Assembly (NCBI GenBank): GCA_035633215.1
Contig: DASQFI010000037.1
Span: 1-64,000, forward strand
Source: DASQFI01 sp035633215
GTDB lineage: Bacteria; Acidobacteriota; Vicinamibacteria; Vicinamibacterales; SCN-69-37
DNA length: 64,000 nt
Reading direction: 5' to 3'
This document shows positions 28,478 through 36,701 of this stretch, in pieces. Under the pieces are notes generated by a model that was given only the letters and a program-made list of their open reading frames with translations, did no database searches and was not told the origin of the DNA. The translations under genes and the position numbers were made by a program. Each line of letters begins with the position of its first letter. Position 1 is the stretch's first letter.

Positions 28478-29525
28478 GCCAGGCCTCGAGGGAGGGGAGG
28501 TCGTCCGCACGGGCGCCGGGTCCGACGCCGCCGCCGAGAATCACGACCGGCTGCGGCAGCGCCACGGCCGGGGTCCGAATCAATCCAGCTCGACGAAACG
28601 CACGCGCGAGATCAGGAACGGCTGTGCCGCCGATGGCAATCGTCACTTCGCCGCGGCTCGCGCCTTCGCGCGCGGCCTCGACGCCGACGGAGAACGCCCC
28701 GGTGTGCTCGCGCGCGACCCAGGAGTCGCAGATCACCAGCGTTGGCCGTCCTTTGATCGGCATCCGGCGGGTGACGAGATAGCCGACGGGCCGTCCGTGA
28801 TCACGCAAGTACCAGATGGCGTACTCGCAGTCCGGGCGCTGCTGATATCTCCAGTTGAGCTGTGCCGCCGACCGCGGACTCCAGACGGTCACGGAATCGG
28901 GCAACTGGTCGGGCACCAGCTGCTCGAAGGACGCGTCGAACGCGTCGCGGCGTTCGACGTCGATGCCCGCCGATCGTGCACCGAGCCGGCCCACCAGTCC
29001 CCATCCCGGAATCGGCGGGCGGATCCAGAAGGGAAGCGGTCCGCGCTGCGCCATGCCGAACTTCACGAAACCAGGCGCCGAGCGCGGATTGGGCGCCGTG
29101 TAGGCGAGTCCGATTCCGGACCGCTCGACGAGGTCGAGCCCGAACGTCGTCATGGCGGCAAAGATGCCGCGCCGGCGGTGTTGACGTTGCACGTAGAGGC
29201 GCACGTAGAGCATGGCCGGAGAGCTGGCTGGCGGTCCCGAGACCTGACGACGCGTCAGCGTCCAGCGATAGAACACGAAGTGCCCGAGCAGTTCGTCGCT
29301 GTGACGTTCGCGGGCGATGACGACGAACCCGGGGCCGCAGGGATTGTCGTGAACGAACCAGGTGATGAGTGAGGCCGTGAGCGGCCGCATCACGTCGGAC
29401 GCGTCCGCGCGCCGCGAGAACGCTTCAATCGCGGCGTACTCGCCCGCGGTCGCCACGGACAGGCGAAATTCATGCGACCCGAAGGCGTCACCGTCTCGGA
29501 CCGCGGCAGTGTCTGGGGTGGACAC
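28446..29525 (-). CDS. GNAT-fold N-acetyltransferase-like protein
   Basis: A 359-residue protein from the GTG at 29525. The N-terminal half has a GNAT acetyl-CoA site (LYVRLYVQRQHRRRGIFAAM matches the motif A pattern with R-x-x-G) and the second half may be a second, degenerate GNAT-like domain (SWVAREHTGAFSVGVEAA). Two-domain GNAT proteins of this size occur in polysaccharide and lipid clusters. It overlaps the polysaccharide deacetylase gene by 32 bases, so the two are co-translated. No strong ribosome site supports the GTG, so the start may lie downstream; the frame running back to 30086 lacks protein-like composition. Confidence 0.75.
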   Translation of the reverse strand: MSTPDTAAVRDGDAFGSHEFRLSVATAGEYAAIEAFSRRADASDVMRPLTASLITWFVHDNPCGPGFVVIARERHSDELLGHFVFYRWTLTRRQVSGPPASSPAMLYVRLYVQRQHRRRGIFAAMTTFGLDLVERSGIGLAYTAPNPRSAPGFVKFGMAQRGPLPFWIRPPIPGWGLVGRLGARSAGIDVERRDAFDASFEQLVPDQLPDSVTVWSPRSAAQLNWRYQQRPDCEYAIWYLRDHGRPVGYLVTRRMPIKGRPTLVICDSWVAREHTGAFSVGVEAAREGASRGEVTIAIGGTAVPDLARAFRRAGLIRTPAVALPQPVVILGGGVGPGARADDLPSLEAWHVTPYDWDVF

Positions 29526-30286
29526 CGTGGGCGATGATAGCCCGAAGGGGACGCACGTGTACAGATTTCGCTTGTGCGGTCGAACGTCATGACGATTTGC
29601 GCAAGCTTGCTGACGAATTTGCGCGCAGCGCGCGTGAAAATCACAACATGGAACTCGCGCGTCCGCTGACGCGTGGCTCAGCGATCCATTGCAGAATTGA
29701 AAGCATGTGCGGCGCGTCCGCGACTTAAAGTCCACGCGGGTCGGACCGATGATCCAGTCATGATGATTAGCAGCGAATACTTCATCCTTCTCGTCGTTGC
29801 GGTTGCCGGTTCCGCGCTGACGCTCTACATCATGCGTCGTCGCGTGCGCATCGGACGCCGCTCGCCGAAGTTCTGAGGCAGCGTCGTGGCTCGCGGGCCG
29901 TCCCTGGACGTGAGAGTCCAGCCGGCTCCGCGAGAGGATCGCGTCGCGCGCACCAACCGTGAGTGCGCCGGCATCGCGCGTCACGAGCTCCGCTTCGACG
30001 CGATTACACAAATCGGCCCGCGCCAGAGGCGCGGCGCCGCCGGGACGGATGTTCATCCAGACGGGTCTCCCCTCTAGCCAAAACATTTCGTCCGCAGTTT
30101 CGCGGACTTCCTGCTTCCGGTAGTGCTGCTGCGATTACGAAACTGCAGCCGCGCCTGCTGAATTAGTGCGCAATTCCCCCCAAAGTTAGCAAAAGGGACG
30201 GCATGTCTATTGCTCAATCTCTCACTTCAGTGGGCGATGCGATGCTGTGCATCGCCGCGACACGACAATTCTGGAGGACTGCGCAC
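29526..30286. other. Long intergenic region with possible small membrane gene
   Basis: About 760 bases separate the divergent GNAT and J-domain genes. A resemblance to the 69-residue genes' control region (ACAGATTT, GCGGTCGAACGT) sits at about 29563-29590, followed on the plus strand by two near-repeats of ATTTGCGCAAGC/ATTTGCGCGCAG. Between 29760 and 29876 a plus-strand frame encodes about 38 residues with one membrane helix (YFILLVVAVAGSALTLYIM) and a basic end; it is a weak candidate. The rest shows nothing I can name. Confidence 0.35.
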
Positions 30287-30847
30287 GTGATTCAGCCGTT
30301 TGTCGATTACTACGAAGTGCTGCAGCTCAGCCAGACGGCGAGCGCCGACACGGTGGAACGTGTCTACCGGCTGCTGGCCAAGCGGTACCATCCCGACAAC
30401 CGCGAGAGCGGCGACGTCGACAAGTTCACGTCGCTTCGGCAGGCCTACGACGTCCTCTCCGATCCCGAGTCGCGCGCGGAGTACGACGTCAAGTACGACG
30501 ACAACCGCAGCATGATGTGGAAGGTCTTCGATCAGGGATCCGCGTCCGATACCCAAGAAGCGGATCGGCGCCTCTTCCACGGCATCCTGTCGCTGCTCTA
30601 CATCGCGCGACGCCGTCAGCCGGAGGACGGTGGTCTCGGTACCGTGTACCTCGAGAAGATGCTGGGCTGTCCCCAGCAGCACCTGGATTTTCCGCTCTGG
30701 TACCTGCGCCGACGGGGCCTGGTCGAGATTCTGCCGACCGGCATGCTCGCGATTACCGTCGAAGGCATCGACAAGCTTTCGAACAAGGAACTGGAGCTGC
30801 CGGCCGATCGTCTCCTCGCGCAGACGTCGCTCGTCGGCGACCACTAA
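30287..30847 (+). CDS. J-domain (DnaJ-like) protein
   Basis: A 186-residue protein. The J domain occupies the N-terminal ~70 residues with VDYYEVLQLSQTAS, the HPD signature in AKRYHPDNRESG and FTSLRQAYDVLSDPESRAEYD. There is no Gly/Phe linker or zinc domain. The C-terminal ~90 residues look like a winged-helix (GILSLLYIARRRQPEDGG, WYLRRRGLVEILPTGMLAI). It would recruit an Hsp70 to a particular client. I chose the GTG at 30287 because GGAGG lies 9 bases upstream and the J domain begins there; the ATG at 30203 adds 28 residues not needed by the fold. Confidence 0.85.
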   Translation: MIQPFVDYYEVLQLSQTASADTVERVYRLLAKRYHPDNRESGDVDKFTSLRQAYDVLSDPESRAEYDVKYDDNRSMMWKVFDQGSASDTQEADRRLFHGILSLLYIARRRQPEDGGLGTVYLEKMLGCPQQHLDFPLWYLRRRGLVEILPTGMLAITVEGIDKLSNKELELPADRLLAQTSLVGDH

Positions 30848-30862
30848 TCGCAAAAGATATCG

Positions 30863-31318
30863 TCAGCGAATTTCGACGCGGACGGTGTACGCCTGCACGC
30901 TGAACCCGAAGTTATCGACCCAGATCTTGAACTGCTCGCCTGACTGAACGGAGCGGCTGACTGTCTCCGAGTTGCCCTCGGTCAGCTCCGAGACGACCAG
31001 GCGCGTGCACGCGTTCGGACCATAGACGTCGGGACAATTGCCCGCCGTGAGATAGAGATCGAGATCGTTCGAGCCCGACCAGGTCAGCGTGGCGGTGAGA
31101 TTGCCCGTCTGGGAGACATTCAGTGTGTGCTCGGCGTAGCCGAAGGACGCGACGCTGCCGTTCAGCGTCTGCGCGGAGCCGCCGGGCGGGTTGGGCGGGT
31201 TGGGCGACGGGTTCATCGGCCCGTTGCCGCCACCGCCGCCGCACGCGGCCCCATCGAGCGCGATCGCCAGCAGCGCGGCCGCGAGCACCGTGCTCACCAG
31301 TCTCTTTCGCCCAGCCAT
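30863..31318 (-). CDS. Exported/lipoprotein-like beta-sandwich protein
   Basis: A 151-residue protein. The signal peptide (MAGRKRLVSTVLAAALLAIA) ends near GAACGGGG, which suggests a lipid-modified cysteine although the -3 position is not the usual leucine. A Pro/Asn linker leads to a beta-rich domain (LTATLTWSGSNDLDLYLTAG; VQSGEQFKIWVDNFG) of the pre-peptidase C-terminal (PPC) type. PPC domains are secreted accessory modules. It is convergent with the J-domain gene. Confidence 0.7.
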   Translation of the reverse strand: MAGRKRLVSTVLAAALLAIALDGAACGGGGGNGPMNPSPNPPNPPGGSAQTLNGSVASFGYAEHTLNVSQTGNLTATLTWSGSNDLDLYLTAGNCPDVYGPNACTRLVVSELTEGNSETVSRSVQSGEQFKIWVDNFGFSVQAYTVRVEIR

Positions 31319-31406
31319 CACGACGCCATTGTCGCGCATCTGAATTCCGGAGACCACTTGGTCTCCGTCACTTGACGCCGACGCGAGTTTGCGGGAAGGT
31401 GAAATC

Positions 31407-32309
31407 ATGTCTATCCGACCCGTCAAGCGTGTGATTGAGTCGAGACCCACGCTCGAAGGCGCCGGCGTCAAGCTGCGCCGCGCGTTCGGCTTCGGCGACA
31501 CCACCGAGTTCGATCCGTTTCTCCTGTTCGACGACTTCCGCAACGAACGGCCCGATGACTATCTCGCCGGGTTTCCGTGGCATCCACATCGCGGCATCGA
31601 GACGATCACGTACGTGCTCGCGGGCGCAGTCGATCACGGCGACAGTCTCGGGAATCGCGGCAGTCTCGGCGCCGGCGACATCCAGTGGATGACGGCGGGC
31701 CGCGGGATCATGCACCAGGAAATGCCGCACGGCGACGAGCTGGGCCGGATGCACGGGTTCCAGCTGTGGGCGAACCTGCCCGCGTCGCTGAAGATGACGG
31801 CACCGCGCTATCAGGACGTCCTGGCCAGGGACGTCCCGGAAGTCGTCGACGACGACGGGACGCGCGTGCGCGTGTTGTGCGGCGAGTTCTGGGGCGCCAA
31901 GGGCCCGGTCGAAGGCGTCGCGGCTGATCCTCGCTACCTCGACATCTCCGTCCCGCCCGGTCAGAAAAAGCGGCTCCAGGTCGAGACCTCGCGTCACGCG
32001 TTCGCGTACGTCTTTGCCGGATCCGGCACGTTCCGCGATGCGTCCGATCCGCGGGCCGTCCGCACGGAGAGCGTGGGGGAGCCGCGCGCGGCGAGCACGG
32101 CTGACGTCGGCAACCGATCGCTCGTGCTGTTCGATCGCGGCGACGAGGTGGTGGTGCAGGCGGGCGAGACGGGAATCCGGTTTCTGCTGGTCTCGGGCAA
32201 GCCGATCGAAGAGCCCGTCGCGTGGTACGGACCGATCGTCATGAACACCGAAGCCGAGCTGCAGCAGGCGTACAGCGAGCTTCGACAGGGGACGTTCATC
32301 AAGAGGTAG
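31407..32309 (+). CDS. Pirin-family protein
   Basis: A 300-residue bicupin. The N-terminal metal site has FPWHPHRGIETITYVLAG and GRGIMHQEMP, with the three His and the Glu expected for pirins. Bacterial pirins include quercetin 2,3-dioxygenases and redox-sensing regulators. The ATG at 31407 has GGAAGGTGA upstream. The stop codon lies in a REP-like hairpin element shared with the convergent ypfJ gene. Confidence 0.9.
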   Translation: MSIRPVKRVIESRPTLEGAGVKLRRAFGFGDTTEFDPFLLFDDFRNERPDDYLAGFPWHPHRGIETITYVLAGAVDHGDSLGNRGSLGAGDIQWMTAGRGIMHQEMPHGDELGRMHGFQLWANLPASLKMTAPRYQDVLARDVPEVVDDDGTRVRVLCGEFWGAKGPVEGVAADPRYLDISVPPGQKKRLQVETSRHAFAYVFAGSGTFRDASDPRAVRTESVGEPRAASTADVGNRSLVLFDRGDEVVVQAGETGIRFLLVSGKPIEEPVAWYGPIVMNTEAELQQAYSELRQGTFIKR

Positions 32310-32354
32310 GGGGCTTCAGCCCCGCCAACGCGCCGGCCCTGAAGGGCCGGCCTA
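32308..32354. repeat. Two-hairpin REP-like element, copy 1
   Basis: The element holds GGGGCTTCAGCCCC (32310-32323) and GCCGGCCCTGAAGGGCCGGC (32332-32351) joined by GCCAACGC. It recurs inverted at 46658-46708. Here it fits exactly between two convergent genes, and includes both stop codons (TAG at 32307-32309 and TAG at 32352-32354 on the other strand). It may serve as a bidirectional terminator. Confidence 0.8.
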
Positions 32355-33203
32355 CCCCCCGGTTGCGAAGGTATCGCACGATTTGATCTGGCCCGACTCG
32401 AGGCCCTGCCGGAACCAGCGCACGCGATCGGTGGAGGAGCCATGAGTCCAGCTCTCCGGCGAGACGCGCCCCTGCGTCCGGCGCTGGATCTGATCGTCGC
32501 CAATCGCCGCCGCGGCCGTGAGCCCTTCCTCGACGTCTCCCGTGTCGAGCAGGCCGCGCGCGGCCGCATAATGACCCCAGATCCCCGCGAAGCAATCGGC
32601 CATCAGCTCCTGGCGAATGGACAACGCATTCGCATCGCCGCGACTCTGCGCCATGCCTCGCACCCGGTCGAACACGCCGAGCAGATTCTGGACGTGATGA
32701 CCGACCTCGTGCGCGACGACGTACGCCTGGGCGAAGTCGCCCGGCGCGCCGAACCGGCGATCGAGCTCCATGAAGAAGTTGAGATCGATATAGAGCTTCT
32801 GATCGCCGGGGCAATAGAACGGACCGACGGCGGCCGAGCCGAAGCCGCACGCGGATTGCGCGGCCTCGGAGAACAGGACGAGCGTCGGCGCGCGGTACGA
32901 GCGGTTCTGCTGCGCGAAGAGCTCGCCCCACGTGCGCTCGGTATCGCCGAGGACGCGCGAGATTCTCTCGCCGGCTTCGTCGGCCGGCGTGCCCCGCGCG
33001 CCGGTCTCCGCGGGAGGCGCCCCACCGCCACCCCCGTCCATCAGGCCGAGCGGATCGCCCGTGAAAAAATAGCCGAGCACCATCAGCACCAACAGGCCGC
33101 CGAGCCCCAGCCCGCCGGTCCGAATGCCCATGCCGCTCCCGCCCGTCCGCATCCCGCGACGGTCCTCGACATTCTGGCTGGGTGGCATCTCACGCCAACG
33201 CAT
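32352..33203 (-). CDS. ypfJ: YpfJ-family neutral zinc metallopeptidase
   Basis: A 283-residue membrane-anchored protein. One membrane segment (LGLGGLLVLMVLGYFF) near residues 30-48 is followed by a Gly-rich linker. The zinc site HEVGHH lies in AYVVAHEVGHHVQNLLGV, with a downstream acidic ligand in ELMADCFAGIWGHYAA. The layout and length match the YpfJ/PF04228 family, whose substrates are unknown. There is no truncation. The stop codon is supplied by the shared REP-like element. Confidence 0.9.
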   Translation of the reverse strand: MRWREMPPSQNVEDRRGMRTGGSGMGIRTGGLGLGGLLVLMVLGYFFTGDPLGLMDGGGGGAPPAETGARGTPADEAGERISRVLGDTERTWGELFAQQNRSYRAPTLVLFSEAAQSACGFGSAAVGPFYCPGDQKLYIDLNFFMELDRRFGAPGDFAQAYVVAHEVGHHVQNLLGVFDRVRGMAQSRGDANALSIRQELMADCFAGIWGHYAAARGLLDTGDVEEGLTAAAAIGDDQIQRRTQGRVSPESWTHGSSTDRVRWFRQGLESGQIKSCDTFATGG

Positions 33204-33278
33204 GGGTCCTCCGCCGGCCGCTCGCGTCGGGCACGATGGCCGGTGCGATCGCAGATTGGTGTGATGAGTACGCCAATG

Positions 33279-33566
33279 TTATGCCAGAAGCTGTTCGACG
33301 ATCTCCGCCCATTCGTCGTCGAGCGACGCGCCGGACTCTGGCTTCCGGGCGCGCCAATACCAATACGCGGCGTTGCCGAGGTCTCCCTCCTTGCGATGGA
33401 GATAGGCGTGTACCCACGCGCCGGATGCGTCGTCGATGTCCTGCGCAATCCGATGCGCGGCCTCCCAGTCGCCGCGCGCATCGTGCCAGAGCGCGCGGAG
33501 CAGGGGGGCGAGACCGGGCGGCGGCGCGGCGGCGCTGAGAGTAGTCCGGAATTCATCAAGGGTCAT
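33279..33566 (-). CDS. Small conserved-looking protein, unknown
   Basis: A 95-residue soluble protein from the ATG at 33566 (MTLDEFRTTLSAAAPPPG). The blocks LLRALWHDARGDWEAAHRIA and AWVHAYLHRKEGDLGNAAYW look like a helical-hairpin TPR-like domain seen in a small widespread family I recall but cannot name. It lies 75 bases beyond ypfJ on the same strand. The start at 33566 was chosen because the family pattern begins there. Confidence 0.65.
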   Translation of the reverse strand: MTLDEFRTTLSAAAPPPGLAPLLRALWHDARGDWEAAHRIAQDIDDASGAWVHAYLHRKEGDLGNAAYWYWRARKPESGASLDDEWAEIVEQLLA

Positions 33567-33592
33567 CACGATCAGTGTAGCGGCCTGCCAAT

Positions 33593-33740
33593 CCTCCTTC
33601 GCGCGTTGCGCTACGGAGGACAAGCCGAAGCCGCAATACAGCGTTCACCGAAGGTTGGCTTGCCAACCCACCTTCGCGCTTCGCGCTACGGCGGGCAGGC
33701 CGAAGCCGCGAGCGTAGCAAGCGATTGGCGAAGGTTGGTA
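33593..33740. repeat. Dispersed CGCGCT-type repeat, two copies in tandem
   Basis: Two related units (33593-33645 and 33666-33740) share CCTTCGCGC..CGCTACGG.GG, AAGCCG and GGCGAAGGTTGG. Units of the same family recur at 35444-35550. No coding capacity is apparent. It lies between a small minus-strand gene and the aminotransferase. Confidence 0.75.
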
Positions 33741-33752
33741 CAATCCGGACCT

Positions 33753-34907
33753 GTGAAAATCGAGTCCTTCCTGCTCGAACGGTGGATGACGCGTCACGAG
33801 ACGCACGTCCAGTTCGACATCGCTGAAAGCGGCATCCTGCCGCTCTCCACCAACGACCTTCTGGACTTCGAGCCGGTGGATCGGCGGGCCGCGACGCTCG
33901 AGCGCCTGCTTGCGCTGCCGCTCGGCTACAGCGAGGCGCGCGGAACCGAAACGCTTCGGGCCCTGCTGGCCGCGACGTACGCGAGAGGAGACGCGGACCA
34001 TATCCTCGTCACCACGGGTGCAATCGAAGCAAACTTTCTGCTGTTCAACGTGCTGCTCGCGCCGGGCGATCACGTCATCGCGCCATATCCGGCCTATCAG
34101 CAGCTCTACAGCGTGCCGCGCGCGATCGGGTGCGAGGTCTCGCTCTGGCACGTCGGGCCAGAGACGGGGTACCGCTACGACGTGGACGCGCTCGAGCAGC
34201 TACTGACGCCCCGCACGCGGGTCATCGTCGTCAACACCCCGCACAATCCGACGGGCGCGATGCTGTCACCGGCCGACGCCAGGCGCGTCTACGCGCTTGC
34301 CGATTCAGTGGGCGCCACCGTGATCGGCGACGAGGCGTACCGGTGGCTCGCGGTGCCGGACGGCGATCCGTTCGCGCCTCCCATGTTCGACCTGGGGCCA
34401 CGCGGCATCAGCGTCGGGACGCTCTCGAAGCCGTTCGGGCTGCCCGGGTTGCGCATCGGCTGGATTGCCGGACCGCCCGATCTGGTCCAGCAATGCTGGG
34501 GACTCCGCGACTACATTTCCCTCAGCCCGGGCAAGTTGAACGACGCGCTGGCGTGCCTCGCGATGGCGCATCGCGATCGGATCGTCGAACGCAACCAGCG
34601 CATCATCCAGGCAAATCTCAGGACCGCGAGCCGCTGGATGGCCGATCGCACGGGCTTCATGCACTGGACGCCGCCGCGCGGCGGACTCCTGGCGCTCCTG
34701 CGGTACGACTTGGACCTGCCATCGCTCGAGCTTGCCGACACACTCGCGACCGAACACAGCGTGATGCTGGCGCCGGGTTCGGCATTCGGGTACGAGCACC
34801 ATCTCCGGCTGGGAATTGGCCAGCGTCCGGACATCTTTACTGAGGGCCTCGCGCGCGCGGGCGCGTGCCTCGACCGGCTGCGGGACATGAAGGCCGTGAA
34901 GGGGTGA
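33753..34907 (+). CDS. Fold-type I PLP aminotransferase
   Basis: A 384-residue protein starting at GTG 33753. The PLP lysine is in SVGTLSKPFGLPGLRIG, the Asp in ATVIGDEAYRWLAV, the NTPHNPTGAML block binds cofactor and substrate, and an Arg is in LRLGIGQRPD near the end. The protein is class I/II-like; the closest type I recall is the group that includes arginine- or capreomycidine-related transaminases, but the amino donor cannot be fixed from this. The 3' end overlaps a hairpin-prone repeat. Confidence 0.8.
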   Translation: MKIESFLLERWMTRHETHVQFDIAESGILPLSTNDLLDFEPVDRRAATLERLLALPLGYSEARGTETLRALLAATYARGDADHILVTTGAIEANFLLFNVLLAPGDHVIAPYPAYQQLYSVPRAIGCEVSLWHVGPETGYRYDVDALEQLLTPRTRVIVVNTPHNPTGAMLSPADARRVYALADSVGATVIGDEAYRWLAVPDGDPFAPPMFDLGPRGISVGTLSKPFGLPGLRIGWIAGPPDLVQQCWGLRDYISLSPGKLNDALACLAMAHRDRIVERNQRIIQANLRTASRWMADRTGFMHWTPPRGGLLALLRYDLDLPSLELADTLATEHSVMLAPGSAFGYEHHLRLGIGQRPDIFTEGLARAGACLDRLRDMKAVKG

Positions 34908-34997
34908 AGGGCATGAAGGTGAAGGTCATGAAGAAGAGCATCGGGTTCACGAGCTTCTTCATGGCCTTCATCTCCTTCACCGCCTTCATGTCTTCTT
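34887..34997. repeat. Long imperfect inverted repeat after aminotransferase
   Basis: The left arm is built of ATGAAGG/GTGAAGG steps and the right arm of the complementary CCTTCAT/CCTTCAC steps, with a short centre near 34940-34950. It includes the last codons of the aminotransferase gene. A transcript would fold into a long hairpin and might terminate transcription. Confidence 0.65.
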
Positions 34998-35042
34998 CGC
35001 AGGGATCCCGTCGTCTCCTGGTTTCGTTCCCAGGCCGTTCAG

Positions 35043-35442
35043 TTGCAAACGCCCGAAGCCGGCCGCGGCTTCGCGGACCTGCAGCCGCTCAAGACAATCA
35101 GCGGCGACGCGCGCATTGTCTCGCTCGGTGAGGCCACGCACGGCACGCGCGAGTTCTTCCAGCTCAAGCACCGCATCCTCGAGTTCCTGGCGACGGAGAT
35201 GGGCTTCACGATCTTCTCGATTGAAGCCAACATGCCGGAGGCCTACCGCTTGAACGACTACGTGCTGACCGGGGCGGGTCGCGGAGTGGCTCGCGCAGCC
35301 CCATGCGTCGCGCACGATCGGCGCGGTCTACTCGGACGCCACCGCGGCCAATTACCTCATGCCTTTGCGGGCTCGCGAGTCATTCGACCTGCTGCTGTTC
35401 GTGGACACGACGACGCCGGCGCGGAAGAATCCGGGACGGTAG
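35043..35442 (+). pseudogene. Erythromycin esterase-family gene with large internal deletion
   Basis: The first ~58 codons match the family's N-terminal signature (DARIVSLGEATHGTREFFQL, then EMGFTIFSIEANMPEAYRLN). At about 35279 the frame shifts and the rest (RTIGAVYSDATAANYL, then SFDLLLFVDTTTPA, TAG at 35440-35442) matches the family's C-terminal end. Family members are normally about 400 residues, so roughly 280 residues, including most of the active-site core, are lost. The reading start is unclear; a TTG at 35043 is in frame but residues before it (WFRSQAVQ) also fit the family. The flanks are repeat-rich on both sides. Confidence 0.8.
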
Positions 35443-35443
35443 T

Positions 35444-35550
35444 GTCCACCTTCGCGCTCCGCGCTACGGTGGACAACCTTCGCAGACGCTCGCCTGACGC
35501 GGCCTGCCAACCGTAGCCGCGAGCGTAGCGAGCGGTTGGCGAAGGTTGGT
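35444..35550. repeat. Dispersed repeat abutting the tRNA-Lys 3' end
   Basis: This unit resembles those at 33593-33740 (CCTTCGCGCTCCGCGCTACGG; GCGAGCGTAGCGAGCGGTTGGC; GAAGGTTGGT). Its last bases coincide with the CCA end of the tRNA-Lys gene on the opposite strand. Confidence 0.7.
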
Positions 35551-35621
35551 GGGCCGCGGAGGGATCGAACCTCCGACCCTCTGGTTAAAAGCCAGGTGCT
35601 CTACCACTGAGCTAGCGGCCC
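35547..35621 (-). tRNA. tRNA-Lys(UUU)
   Basis: The minus strand gives a full cloverleaf: acceptor GGGCCGC paired with GCGGCCC, D-arm GCTCAGTGGTAGAGC, anticodon loop CTTTTAA with anticodon TTT, T-arm GGAGGTTCGATCCCTCC, discriminator A and an encoded CCA. Without CCA it is 72 bases (35550-35621). Confidence 0.95.
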
Positions 35622-35642
35622 TGATGGACAGGAGAACATCTT

Positions 35643-35774
35643 AACTTCGAACTACGAACCTCGAACTTTGAACGAAGGAACCTGATCCTGGCCATCAATC
35701 TTTTGAACTAAGGACCGATGGCCAGCGTCAGGATGTTCCAGTGTTCGAAGTTCGAAGTTCAAAGTTCGAAGTTG
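35643..35774. repeat. ~130 bp imperfect palindrome built of TTCGAA-type repeats
   Basis: The outer arms are runs of AACTTCGAACT/TCGAACTTTGAAC (35643-35675) and the complementary GTTCGAAGTTCGAAG/TTCAAAG (35743-35773). Inner arms GGAACCTGATCCTGGCCATC and GATGGCCAGCGTCAGGATGTTCC pair around a ~20 base loop. A shorter run of the same AACTTCGAAC type is at 21826-21856. It lies between tRNA-Lys and the arginase stop. Confidence 0.75.
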
Positions 35775-35780
35775 CGTTCG

Positions 35781-36701
35781 TCAGATGATCCTCATTCCCA
35801 TGGCCGACAGCACGAGCTCGGTGCCGAGGACCGCCGTCTGATTCTGTGAGTCCAGGATCGGATTGATCTCGACCAGATCGAGCGCCATCAGGCGGCCGGA
35901 GTCGGCGACCATTTCCATCACCAATTGCGCCTCGCGGTAGTCGAGGCCGCCTTTGACGGGCGTGCCGACGCCGGGCGCAATCGTCGGATCGCAGACGTCC
36001 AGATCGAGCGACACGTGGATCCCCGCCGTGTCCTTGCCGGCGAGCGCCAGTGCGCGCTTCATCACCACCGCGATGCCGTGGCGATCGATGTCCTTCATCG
36101 TGAAGACGTGGATCTTCGAATCGCGAATGGCTTTCTTCTCGAGATCGTCGAGGTTGCGCACGCCGATGAGCGCCGTCTTCTCGGCCCGGACTTTCGGCGA
36201 GCGCTGGCCGATGCGCGAGAGTTCCGCCGGTTCGGGACCCAGCAGCGCCGCGAGCGGCATGCCGTGCACGTTGCCGCTCGTCGACGTCGCCGGCGTGTTC
36301 ATGTCGCCGTGCGCGTCGATCCAGAGCAGGCCGATCTCGCCGCCCTTGGCCGCAGCGAAGTCCGCCGACGCGCCGACCGATCCAGCCGCGAGCGAGTGAT
36401 CGCCGCCCAGGACAATCGGCAGGGCGCCCTCGTCGTGCGACTGGTAGACCTGCTGGTAGAGCTTCTGACAGACGCGCGCGATCTCGCGGATGTAGCGCTT
36501 CTTCGGATCGCGCTCGACCTGCGTCTCGGGAATCGGCGCGGCCAGGTCGCCCTTGTCGACAACCGGACTGCCCATCAGGGCGAGCCGTTCCCCCAGGCCC
36601 GCGATACGCACGGCCGACGGCCCCATGTCGACACCCCGGCGCCCACCGCCCAGGTCGAGCGGCACTCCCAACACGTGAATAGTCCGGCGAGGGGCCGTCA
36701 C
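35781..36701 (-). CDS. rocF: Arginase/ureohydrolase
   Basis: A 306-residue ureohydrolase. The manganese ligands are in LGGDHSLAAGS, WIDAHGDMNTP and SLDLDVCDP; the catalytic His is in GNVHGMPLAAL. The VPLDLGGGRRGVDMGPSAVR start is typical of arginases rather than agmatinases. It converts arginine to ornithine and urea. Its ATG overlaps the stop of the upstream response-regulator gene (ATGA), so the two are co-translated. No urease genes are in the window. Confidence 0.9.
   Translation of the reverse strand: MTAPRRTIHVLGVPLDLGGGRRGVDMGPSAVRIAGLGERLALMGSPVVDKGDLAAPIPETQVERDPKKRYIREIARVCQKLYQQVYQSHDEGALPIVLGGDHSLAAGSVGASADFAAAKGGEIGLLWIDAHGDMNTPATSTSGNVHGMPLAALLGPEPAELSRIGQRSPKVRAEKTALIGVRNLDDLEKKAIRDSKIHVFTMKDIDRHGIAVVMKRALALAGKDTAGIHVSLDLDVCDPTIAPGVGTPVKGGLDYREAQLVMEMVADSGRLMALDLVEINPILDSQNQTAVLGTELVLSAMGMRII

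Noticed and set aside
32442..33752. 437-residue N-terminal extension of the aminotransferase frame
   Set aside because: It reads antisense through ypfJ and a small gene and has shadow-type Arg/Ala composition.
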